Below, piece by piece: positions 1 to 5,739 of a stretch of DNA of 6,306 bases. This stretch comes from Gammaproteobacteria bacterium. GTDB lineage: Bacteria > Pseudomonadota > Gammaproteobacteria > Eutrophobiales > Eutrophobiaceae. The stretch lies in the NCBI GenBank assembly GCA_009843675.1, contig VYCZ01000325.1:1-6306 (forward strand), written 5' to 3'. A program made the translations under genes and the position numbers. How positions within the stretch are numbered: position 1 is the first letter of the stretch; each line of letters begins with the position of its first letter. A model generated the notes under the pieces. The model was not told the origin of the DNA and did no database searches. It saw only the letters and a list, made by a program, of their open reading frames with translations.

Positions 1-1152
1 CTGCAAAACGGCCTGCACCGTTTCCCCCGGCAGGAATTTCAGGATGGGTGATTGCAGTCCGGCATCGCCCTGCTCCATATCATTGATCTTGATATAGGCG
101 AGCCCCCTGGCGCCGTACTTTCCCACGTAAGCGGTATAGTCATCGATCTCCTTGCGCGTGAGCGCATTGCCGCCCGGCAGGCGCAGCGCGGCAACGCGTC
201 CGTGCGCCTGGTTTGCCGGGCCGGAAAATACCTTGAATTCCACCTGTTTCATCAGGTCACCGACTTCGACCAGTTCCAGCGGGTTGCGCAGGTCCGGCCG
301 GTCTGTCCCGTAGCGGCTCACGGCTTCAGCGTAGGTCATGCGCGGGAACGGGTCTGCCAGTTCTATGCCCTTCACCTGCCTGAACAGGGTGCGGATCATG
401 TCTTCCACCAAGCCGGTGACGTCATCCTCGTCAACAAACGACATTTCCATATCTAGCTGGGTGAATTCCGGCTGCCGGTCCGCGCGCAGGTCCTCGTCGC
501 GAAAGCAGCGGACAATCTGGTAGTAGCGATCCATCCCGGACATCATCAGCAGTTGCTTGAACAGTTGAGGCGATTGCGGCAGGGCAAAAAATCCGCTGCG
601 CTGGGTCCGGCTCGGCACCAGGTAATCTCGCGCGCCTTCCGGGGTCGCCCTGGTAAGCACCGGGGTCTCGATATCGAGAAAACCGTGCCCGTCAAGGTAA
701 TCACGGATGGCCCGGGTGATCCGGCTGCGCAATTTGATGTTTTCCTGCATGGTCTCCCGGCGCAGGTCCACGTAGCGGTAGCGGAGGCGGATATCATCCT
801 GGACGTTTTCATCATCCAGTTGGAACGGCGGGGTCCTGGCCTTGTTCAATATTTCCAGGGTGTGTCCCAGCACTTCCACTTCACCGGTGGGCAGGTTCGG
901 GTTGAGCGTGCCTTCCGGGCGCCGGCGCACCCGGCCGGTGATACGGATCACGAATTCATTCCTGAGCGTCTCGGCGAGGGCAAATGAATCGGCCCGGTCG
1001 GGGTCATAAACAACCTGCGCCAATCCCTCCCGGTCCCGCAGGTCAATGAAGATCACCCCGCCGTGATCACGGCGCCGGTGTACCCAGCCGCACAATGCCA
1101 CTTCCTCACCGACCATGCCGGCCGTCAGTTGTCCGCAGTAGTGGGTACGCAT
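1..1152 (-). CDS. aspS: Aspartyl-tRNA synthetase, N-terminal 384 codons (3' end outside window)
   Basis: Class IIb aminoacyl-tRNA synthetase that joins aspartate to tRNA in the cytoplasm. The frame is open from the ATG at 1152 to the left edge with no stop, giving 384 of the roughly 590 residues usual for bacterial AspRS. An N-terminal OB-fold anticodon-binding domain (about 1-105) opens with MRTHYCGQL and contains [12 protein letters not shown] at 21-32. The catalytic core follows: motif 1 around 145-164 ending GFLDIETP, then [14 protein letters not shown] at 169-182, the aspartate-binding QSPQLFKQ at 193-200, and motif 2 with [17 protein letters not shown] at 216-232. The GAD insertion domain that marks bacterial AspRS begins near 290. 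Motif 3 lies outside the window. The start matches the usual MRT-YCG N-terminus, although no strong Shine-Dalgarno precedes it, so translation may be coupled to the DUF502 gene 30 nt upstream. H30 and G81 suggest a non-discriminating enzyme (see findings). Identity is very secure. Confidence 0.97.
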   Translation of the reverse strand, partial: MRTHYCGQLTAGMVGEEVALCGWVHRRRDHGGVIFIDLRDREGLAQVVYDPDRADSFALAETLRNEFVIRITGRVRRRPEGTLNPNLPTGEVEVLGHTLEILNKARTPPFQLDDENVQDDIRLRYRYVDLRRETMQENIKLRSRITRAIRDYLDGHGFLDIETPVLTRATPEGARDYLVPSRTQRSGFFALPQSPQLFKQLLMMSGMDRYYQIVRCFRDEDLRADRQPEFTQLDMEMSFVDEDDVTGLVEDMIRTLFRQVKGIELADPFPRMTYAEAVSRYGTDRPDLRNPLELVEVGDLMKQVEFKVFSGPANQAHGRVAALRLPGGNALTRKEIDDYTAYVGKYGARGLAYIKINDMEQGDAGLQSPILKFLPGETVQAVLQ

Positions 1153-1182
1153 GGACTGTAGTAACTGTCGCTTCGGGCTGCG

Positions 1183-1836
1183 TCAGGAGTCGGAAGTAGG
1201 CGCGGCGACCGCGCCTGGCGGCAGCATTTGCCTGATTTCCCCTTCGGGCACGATCACTCCCATTGAAATGATGAACTTGAAGCCGTCTTCAACGGACATA
1301 TCCAGTTCAATTATGTCCCGTTCCGGGATCAGCAGGTTAAATCCCGAGGTCGGGTTCGGCGTGGTCGGCAGGTAAATGGACTGGAGTCGTTCATCCGTAA
1401 TGTTGCGATCCGTCTCAACATGCTCATTGCTGAGAAACCCGATACACCAGCAATCCTTGCGCGGATATTCAACCAGGACCACCTTGCGAAACGACTTGCT
1501 CTGGGAGGCCAGCAGGGTGGTGGATATCTGTTTGACGCTGTTGTAGATGTTTCGCACCAGGGGGATTTTTCCCAGCGCCGTCTCCCAGACCTGCACCAGG
1601 CGCCGGCCCAGCAGGTTGGCGGCGAACATGCCGGTGAGGATCAGGATACCGACGGCCAGGAGGATACCGAAACCCGGGATACTGAACCCCAGCAACGCTT
1701 CCGGCCGATATTCCGGCGGCAACAGCAGAATGGTGCCGTCGAGGAGGTCGATAACGAATTTGATGATGGCCACGGTAATGACCAGGGGCAGCCACACCAG
1801 CAGTCCGGCTATGATGTATTTCCGCAAGGCAGTCAT
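1183..1836 (-). CDS. DUF502 family two-helix membrane protein
   Basis: A 217-residue inner-membrane protein of the DUF502 family (PF04367), related to plant LIKE-COV proteins; its biochemical role is not established. Two hydrophobic helices are visible, about 8-31 (rich in Ile, Val and Leu, with the family-typical GLLVWLPLVIT) and about 54-76 (IPGFGILLAVGILILTGMFA). After the second helix come GRRLVQVWETALGKIPLVRN and a soluble C-terminal part with YPRKDCWCIGF and PTTPNPTSGF, all typical of the family. Length is normal. The start was set at the ATG at 1836 because family members begin just before the first helix (MTALRKYIIAG). An upstream in-frame ATG at 1893 would add 19 residues and has a GGA seven bases before it, so it is a real alternative; a still longer frame from 2202 would overlap most of the zinc ribbon gene and is not credible. 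It lies between the FmdB-like gene and aspS, an order I recall from many gammaproteobacteria. Confidence 0.9.
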   Translation of the reverse strand: MTALRKYIIAGLLVWLPLVITVAIIKFVIDLLDGTILLLPPEYRPEALLGFSIPGFGILLAVGILILTGMFAANLLGRRLVQVWETALGKIPLVRNIYNSVKQISTTLLASQSKSFRKVVLVEYPRKDCWCIGFLSNEHVETDRNITDERLQSIYLPTTPNPTSGFNLLIPERDIIELDMSVEDGFKFIISMGVIVPEGEIRQMLPPGAVAAPTSDS

Positions 1837-1930
1837 TATCTGTAAATCCCGGGCAAAGGCCCTCACTCCGGCGTAAAAAAACCGGTGCAGCATATCATAT
1901 TCCGGACCTGTGCGTCCGGGAAAAGGCGGG

Positions 1931-2296
1931 TCAGCCGGCGGGAGGGGAAGCGGCCGCGTTACCGCCTGAGGGTGGTGTTGCGGACTTCGTTTCCTTGCCG
2001 GCGCTATCGGTTTTTGCTTCCTTGTCCTTGCCCTTGTCCTTGTCTCCCGAGGTTTTGGCGCTATCGGATTCACCGGCCTTGTCATCATCCTTGGCCAGGT
2101 TCCTGCGGGATTTCTCATCCTTGAAATCCGTTTCGTACCACCCGCTGCCACTGAGCCGGAAGGCAACCGCAGACACCAGCTTGCGCAGGCCCGGTTCCTC
2201 ACACGCGGGACAATCCGTCAGCGGCTGATCGGAGATCTTCTGCAGTTTCTCCAGCCTGTGGCCGCAGTCATGGCATTCGTATTCGTAAATCGGCAA
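1931..2296 (-). CDS. FmdB family zinc ribbon protein (TTG start)
   Basis: A 121-residue protein of the FmdB/CxxC putative regulatory zinc ribbon family; the molecular function of the family is not settled. The N-terminus reads (M)PIYEYEC, the family hallmark. Two CxxC pairs, C8/C11 (CHDC) and C29/C32 (CPAC), would hold one zinc ion, and FRLSGSGWYETDFK at 46-59 is the conserved end of the domain. Residues about 60-121 form a low-complexity tail of Lys, Asp, Ser, Ala and Gly, probably disordered. The start is chosen at a TTG at 2296: it gives exactly the canonical MPIYEYEC and has GGAG nine bases upstream. A second in-frame TTG at 2311 overlaps that GGAG and is a poor start. No ATG gives the full domain. 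First gene of the likely zinc ribbon - DUF502 - aspS operon. Confidence 0.9.
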   Translation of the reverse strand: MPIYEYECHDCGHRLEKLQKISDQPLTDCPACEEPGLRKLVSAVAFRLSGSGWYETDFKDEKSRRNLAKDDDKAGESDSAKTSGDKDKGKDKEAKTDSAGKETKSATPPSGGNAAASPPAG

Positions 2297-2305
2297 TGCG
2301 TTATT

Positions 2306-2309
2306 CTCC
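2306..2309 (-). promoter_or_regulatory. Ribosome binding site fixing the TTG start of the zinc ribbon gene
   Basis: The minus strand reads GGAG here, nine bases before the TTG at 2296. It supports the TTG that yields MPIYEYEC over the TTG at 2311, whose codon and the next one overlap this motif. Confidence 0.6.
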
Positions 2310-2328
2310 AATGTTGTGAAACAGGGGA

Positions 2329-2357
2329 AACATGGTGACGTCCCGGCAGAATTTCAA
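2329..2357 (-). promoter_or_regulatory. Weak sigma-70 promoter candidate for the zinc ribbon - DUF502 - aspS operon
   Basis: On the minus strand TTGAAA (2352-2357, five of six to the -35 consensus) is followed after 17 bases by CATGTT (2329-2334, only three of six to the -10 consensus). It lies in the 84-base gap between the receptor stop and the TTG start, where a promoter for the downstream housekeeping genes would be expected. The -35 box overlaps one arm of the hairpin at 2341-2380. The weak -10 makes this tentative. Confidence 0.3.
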
Positions 2358-2380
2358 GTCTTCGGAAAGAATTCCCGGGA
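2341..2380 (-). terminator. Imperfect hairpin directly after the receptor stop codon
   Basis: TCCCGG (2341-2346) pairs with CCGGGA (2375-2380), and GAATT (2349-2353) pairs with AATTC (2370-2374), with a two-base CA bulge and a 16-base loop, giving 11 base pairs. It begins at the base after the receptor's TGA. There is no U tract on the minus strand, so it is not a classical intrinsic terminator; it could protect the mRNA 3' end or attenuate read-through. The orientation is assumed from its place after the receptor gene. Confidence 0.35.
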
Positions 2381-4876
2381 TCAGAAACGGTACGAAGCTT
2401 CCACTCCCCACACCCGCGGCGCACCGACGACACAACGCTGCATGCCCCCGCCGGTGACCGGGTCCACCAGACTCAGCGTGGTGGCCAGGGCCTGGATGAA
2501 TATCACCTGGCAATAATCCTGGTCAAACACGTTGCGCACGAAACCCGAGATTTCCCAGCCATCGTCCGCGCCGCGCAAGCCCAGGCGGGCATTGACGATA
2601 TCGTAGCCCGGCTGCATTGTCTGCGGCGCCTGGTTGGTATCCGCGCCAACGTTCTGCCCGGAAACATACTGGTATTCACCCCGCACGAACCAGCCCAGGC
2701 CGTGAACGGGGCTACGGTCGGACCATTCGGCCACGAGCGGCAATTGCCATTGCGGCGAGAAGTGGTTCCTGTCTCCCGTCAGGTCCCGGACCGGCAGCTC
2801 CATCGGGGGGAACCCCAGGAACCTGCTCAACTGGACCGAGGTCCGGTAAGCGGCAATGTCGGCGGGCAGGCTGGTGGCGTTGGGGAAATTCCCGAAACTG
2901 GAATCCAGGTAACTCACTCCCAGGACGGTATAGAGCTGGTCCACAGGCCGGGCCTGGATGTCCAGTTCCACGCCTTGCTGGGTAAGCTCCTCGACGTTCT
3001 GCATAAGGAAATTCACGCCGTCGAACCTGCGGTCCTGGAGATCATCGATCTCCGTGTGAAAATAGTTCAGGTTGACTACCACCCGGTTATCGAACATCCC
3101 GCCCTTGGCGCCGACCTCGATATTGTCCACGGTTTCCGTATCGTACACCCGGTCTGCGCCCGCGGCCTGGGCGACGGAGTCGAAGCCTTCAGGGTTGAAG
3201 CCGCCCGACCTGAACCCGGTTGCATAGGTAGCGAACAGCATCAGGTTTTCGACGGGAGAATAACTGACGTTCGCCAGCCAGGTGATCTCTTCCTCATCGT
3301 ACTCAAGGTCAGGATGCTGTTCCGGTATGCGCAAATCGAGGGCGAATGGATTCGCCGGTGAAGGCGGCGCGGAGATCGGGTTGTTGACCAGGCTGAGAAA
3401 GCTGCCTTCCTTGTTGCTGTCGGTCCAGCGCAGCCCGCCGGTCACGCGCAGTTGTTCCGTGACATTGAGCGTCAACTGGCCGTACAGCGCGTAGTTGCTG
3501 ACGTCCTGCCTGAACCGGGTGGCGACGGCATCCCTTTGCGTTCCTCTTACACAGTCCCTGGCCACACCGCCGGCAATGGAGTTGGCTGCCTGGGGGCTGA
3601 AGTTGAAACTGGCAAGATAACTCGCGAACAGGTTGCCGACAAAGGGAGAACAGAAGTCCGGCCCTTGGTCGAAAGCCTGGTCTATCCCGTAATCTTCCCG
3701 GTAGAAATACGCGCCGGCAACGTATTCGATGAGTCCGCCGGTCGGGGAAAGCAACTGTAATTCCTGGGATACGGTTTCCACGTCGTAGAACGTAACGCGC
3801 CGTATCAGGTCCATGGGAAGCCGTATGACGGATTCATTCAGGGTATCGTTGTACCATTTCCGATAACCGGTCAGGGAACGGACGGTATGCTCGCCTATGC
3901 GCCAGTTGACGTCGCCGGCAATGCCCCACTGCTCATCCTCTGCATAGTCCCGGTGGTCCTGGTGCACGTTATTATCAAAACCGTGCGCGGCTTCCGGCAC
4001 TTCCCCGGTGGGCATCGTGAGGGGGTCCGTGGGAGACAGGAAGCGGCGGAGCGCTACCAGGTATTCCGGCTGCACCGTGTCGGACAGCACTTCGATCACG
4101 CCGCCGCCGTTGATTATCCTGGAGAAATCGGCAGTCAGGGTAATGTCAAGGTCCGGAGCAGGCTCAAAAAAGAGCTTGCCGCGTACGCTGCCGTCTTCCC
4201 ACTTGCCCACGTCACTATCGCTGCCGTTTTCGGTGAAACTGTTCTGGCCGTAGCCGTTCCGGTCGGAATACTGAAATGCCACGCGACCGGCAATCTCGGG
4301 CGAGAAGGCGCCGCTCAGGGCGCCGGCTACCTGCACGTGGTTATAGTTTCCGTAACTGGCCCTGATGTCCCCGGAAAACTCATCCCCGGGTTTCCTGGTG
4401 CGTATGTTCAATGCTCCCATGGAGGCGTTGCGCCCGAACAGCGTGCCCTGTGGGCCGCGCAGGACCTCGACAATTTCCAGGTCCGTGAGGGTGCCTATGA
4501 CCGAGGACGGCCGCGGGATATAAATCCCGTCGACGAATACCGCGACGCTCGGCTCAATGGCGCTGTTGCCCACCGATCCGACCCCGCGCAGTACGATGCG
4601 GTTGTTCGCCAACTGGCTGGAAAAGGCCAGGCTCAGGTTCGGGGTATATTGACCGAGTTGCTGCAAGGTGTCTATGCCGGAATCTTCCAGGAACTCCCCG
4701 GTGAAGGTGGAGATGGAAATGGGGACGTCCTGCAGGGATTGCTCCCGTTTCTGCGCGGTGACGATGATTTCCTCAATAACCTGGGCGGCGGCGACACCGG
4801 ACACTGCCAGGAGCACGAATACCGTCAACGTCAATATCACCGGATTATTGGGCGTCCCTGGCGCGGAATTTATCAT
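2381..4876 (-). CDS. TonB-dependent outer-membrane receptor, substrate unknown
   Basis: An 831-residue outer-membrane active transporter that takes up a ligand using energy passed on by TonB-ExbBD. A hydrophobic signal segment (about 12-30) ends VSGVAAAQ, with likely cleavage near residue 31. A TonB box-like EEIIVTAQ lies at 35-42. The plug domain (about 48-163) holds DVPISIS, RGVGSVGNS and VLRGPQGTLFGRNASMGALNIRT; the last is a variant of the common GRNATxGAINI. The rest is a 22-strand beta-barrel domain with alternating strand patterns, GFRSGGFNPEGF near the middle-to-late barrel, FVRNVFDQDY near the end, and a terminal Phe (EASYRF) as expected for BAM-dependent assembly. The start is the ATG at 4876 with GGGGAG eight bases upstream; a GTG at 4903 would place that motif inside the gene. 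The signal n-region (MINSAPGTPNN) has no Lys or Arg, which is unusual. Four cysteines in the barrel could form two loop disulfides. No neighbour reveals the ligand; iron chelates, sugars, lipids or cobalamin-like compounds are all possible. Confidence 0.95.
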   Translation of the reverse strand: MINSAPGTPNNPVILTLTVFVLLAVSGVAAAQVIEEIIVTAQKREQSLQDVPISISTFTGEFLEDSGIDTLQQLGQYTPNLSLAFSSQLANNRIVLRGVGSVGNSAIEPSVAVFVDGIYIPRPSSVIGTLTDLEIVEVLRGPQGTLFGRNASMGALNIRTRKPGDEFSGDIRASYGNYNHVQVAGALSGAFSPEIAGRVAFQYSDRNGYGQNSFTENGSDSDVGKWEDGSVRGKLFFEPAPDLDITLTADFSRIINGGGVIEVLSDTVQPEYLVALRRFLSPTDPLTMPTGEVPEAAHGFDNNVHQDHRDYAEDEQWGIAGDVNWRIGEHTVRSLTGYRKWYNDTLNESVIRLPMDLIRRVTFYDVETVSQELQLLSPTGGLIEYVAGAYFYREDYGIDQAFDQGPDFCSPFVGNLFASYLASFNFSPQAANSIAGGVARDCVRGTQRDAVATRFRQDVSNYALYGQLTLNVTEQLRVTGGLRWTDSNKEGSFLSLVNNPISAPPSPANPFALDLRIPEQHPDLEYDEEEITWLANVSYSPVENLMLFATYATGFRSGGFNPEGFDSVAQAAGADRVYDTETVDNIEVGAKGGMFDNRVVVNLNYFHTEIDDLQDRRFDGVNFLMQNVEELTQQGVELDIQARPVDQLYTVLGVSYLDSSFGNFPNATSLPADIAAYRTSVQLSRFLGFPPMELPVRDLTGDRNHFSPQWQLPLVAEWSDRSPVHGLGWFVRGEYQYVSGQNVGADTNQAPQTMQPGYDIVNARLGLRGADDGWEISGFVRNVFDQDYCQVIFIQALATTLSLVDPVTGGGMQRCVVGAPRVWGVEASYRF

Positions 4877-4884
4877 TTCGCTTT

Positions 4885-4890
4885 CTCCCC
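4885..4890 (-). promoter_or_regulatory. Ribosome binding site fixing the receptor start
   Basis: The minus strand reads GGGGAG here, eight bases before the ATG at 4876. This good spacing favours that ATG over the in-frame GTG at 4903, for which no comparable motif is seen. Confidence 0.6.
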
Positions 4891-4932
4891 GAGGTAACAA
4901 CACAACGCTCCAGACCGGTCAGCAACCAGCGT

Positions 4933-4941
4933 ATTTTACCA
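4933..4941 (-). promoter_or_regulatory. Extended -10 promoter candidate for the TonB-dependent receptor
   Basis: The minus strand reads TGGTAAAAT: a TGn extension followed by TAAAAT, five of six to the consensus -10. No good -35 box lies 16-18 bases upstream, as is allowed for extended -10 promoters. Transcription would begin near 4926 and leave a leader of about 50 nt that includes the GGGGAG site. It lies in the 106-base gap after the cytochrome stop, so the receptor can be transcribed on its own. Confidence 0.42.
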
Positions 4942-4982
4942 CAGATCGGGAGGGATTTCCTTAACTTCCTGCGTCCGGCCGC

Positions 4983-5540
4983 TTACTCTTCTGTCTTCAT
5001 GCCGAAGGTCATGCGTCTAAGTGTATCGTCCTTGAGTTTGAAATGATGGTACAGGGCGGCCAGCACGTGCAGCCCCAGCAACACCAGCAGGATGTACGGA
5101 AATATCTCATGCAGGGTTCCCATCAGTTCATTCATGGCTTCGCTCTTTTCCATGGGAAACGCAACTTCAAACATCCCGAAGAACGGCACCTTATAGCCGG
5201 CCGTGGCAAACCGGGCCATGCCGCTTAGCGCCTGGGCAAACAGCACGATGTAGAGTCCGTAATGGACAATCCTCGAAGTGACGTGCTGCCAGTCCGGCAC
5301 ATGTGGCATGCGCGCCGGGGTAACGTTCATCCAGCGCCAGAGTAAGCGCAGGACGAGGACGAACAGGAGCAACAGGCCGAACGAGGCGTGCAACATCACC
5401 AGCTCGATTTTTTCTGGACCTCTGGGCAGGTCCCCGGACTTCGAGGCGATCACCAGAAGCGCGATGACAATAACCAGCACCAGCCAGTGCCAGGTTTTGC
5501 TGACTACTCCGTATTCTCTTTCGGTGTTTTTGACGGACAT
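4983..5540 (-). CDS. Cytochrome b561 family di-haem inner-membrane protein
   Basis: A 185-residue cytochrome b561 of the bacterial CybB type. Members carry two b haems across the inner membrane and move electrons between quinol and a partner acceptor; E. coli CybB has been reported as a superoxide:ubiquinone oxidoreductase, but the role here is not known. Four helices are visible, about 16-33, 47-68, 90-110 and 145-167. Candidate haem ligands are H18 (KTWHWL), H51 (MLHASFG), H144 (TLHEIFP) and H158 (LGLHVLAALYHH); their spacing, 33 and 14 residues within the pairs, matches my recollection of CybB closely. LHVLAALYHHFKLKDDTLRRM is the family's usual C-terminus, so the gene is complete. The start ATG at 5540 has GGGGG seven bases upstream. 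It precedes the receptor by 106 bases; a functional link between them is not shown. Confidence 0.94.
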   Translation of the reverse strand: MSVKNTEREYGVVSKTWHWLVLVIVIALLVIASKSGDLPRGPEKIELVMLHASFGLLLLFVLVLRLLWRWMNVTPARMPHVPDWQHVTSRIVHYGLYIVLFAQALSGMARFATAGYKVPFFGMFEVAFPMEKSEAMNELMGTLHEIFPYILLVLLGLHVLAALYHHFKLKDDTLRRMTFGMKTEE

Positions 5541-5547
5541 TACATTA

Positions 5548-5552
5548 CCCCC
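5548..5552 (-). promoter_or_regulatory. Ribosome binding site of the cytochrome b561 gene
   Basis: The minus strand reads AAAGGGGG ending at 5548, seven bases before the ATG at 5540. An out-of-frame ATG-TAA pair (5545-5540) lies between the motif and the start codon and overlaps the start by one base; at two bases from the motif it is too close to compete well for ribosomes. Confidence 0.6.
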
Positions 5553-5569
5553 TTTGTAGTGATGGGTCG

Positions 5570-5588
5570 TGCAGGATTATAACCTGCA
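5570..5588 (-). promoter_or_regulatory. -10 box within a 19-bp dyad upstream of cytochrome b561
   Basis: The minus strand reads TGCAGG-TTATAAT-CCTGCA: two perfect 6-bp arms around a seven-base centre. The centre contains a consensus TATAAT (5576-5581). Transcription would start near 5569, giving a leader of roughly 29 nt that carries the ribosome binding site. No good -35 box is seen 17 bases upstream (TATAAA occupies that place), so the promoter may be weak or activator dependent. A dyad covering the -10 box is where a dimeric repressor could bind, so the site could be both promoter and operator. Confidence 0.45.
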
Positions 5589-5654
5589 TTGTAACCCGTT
5601 TATATAACTCATAATCGGGACTGATATATCCTGTTATTCTTACCATATTTTATA

Positions 5655-5678
5655 GGAACCTCTAATTTTAGAGGTTCC
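5655..5678. terminator. Perfect 10-bp-stem hairpin downstream of the restriction gene
   Basis: GGAACCTCTA (5655-5664) is perfectly complementary to TAGAGGTTCC (5669-5678) with a four-base ATTT loop. It begins 62 bases past the stop of the restriction gene and about 115 bases before the cytochrome start. No U tract follows on either strand, so it is not a classical intrinsic terminator, though it could stop transcription of the restriction gene weakly, act as a protein-binding palindrome, or be part of a dispersed repeat. The type given is the most likely use by position, not proven. Confidence 0.4.
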
Positions 5679-5690
5679 GTAGGTACCGTA
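5673..5690. repeat. Two adjacent 9-bp near-identical repeats
   Basis: GGTTCCGTA (5673-5681) is followed directly by GGTACCGTA (5682-5690), differing at one base. The first copy overlaps the right arm of the hairpin at 5655-5678. With only two short copies this may be chance. Confidence 0.3.
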
Positions 5691-5739
5691 TGTGTATCGT
5701 GTGTCCATATCCCCTGCATGGATTCCAGCTTAACTTAAA

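Noticed and set aside
52..987. Plus-strand open frames of 134 and 144 codons at the left end, and an 89-codon minus-strand frame at 546-815.
   Set aside because: They are shadows of aspS, whose minus-strand frame is continuous from 1152 to the window edge and matches AspRS throughout.
1469..1845. Open frames on both strands (minus 1469-1795, plus 1420-1845 and 1547-1876) within the DUF502 gene.
   Set aside because: They have Gly/Pro/Arg/His- or Gln/Asp-rich sequences without domain features, and overlap a well-supported membrane protein gene.
1837..2202. N-terminal extension of the DUF502 frame up to 2202.
   Set aside because: The extension is Arg/Pro-rich, unlike the family, and overlaps most of the zinc ribbon gene in another frame. 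The modest extension to 1893 is kept as an alternative in the DUF502 entry.
2218..2513. Small minus-strand frames at 2218-2433 and 2301-2513 bridging the receptor end and the zinc ribbon start.
   Set aside because: They overlap two well-supported genes in other frames and show no family features or convincing ribosome binding sites.
3887..4897. A 336-codon plus-strand open frame, with others at 2702-3361 and 3452-3760, opposite the receptor gene.
   Set aside because: They lie antisense to a receptor with unmistakable domains along its whole length, show no family features, and are expected by-products of a G+C-rich gene on the other strand.
5043..5582. Plus-strand frames of 61-93 codons opposite the cytochrome b561 gene.
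   Set aside because: They are antisense to a complete four-helix protein with all expected haem ligands, and none has recognisable features.
5541..5739. Search of the largest gene-free stretch for a tRNA, small ORF, att site or IS inverted repeats.
   Set aside because: Only the dyad, the hairpin and the short direct repeat were found; no cloverleaf, no coding frame with a ribosome binding site, and no target-site duplication could be recognised.
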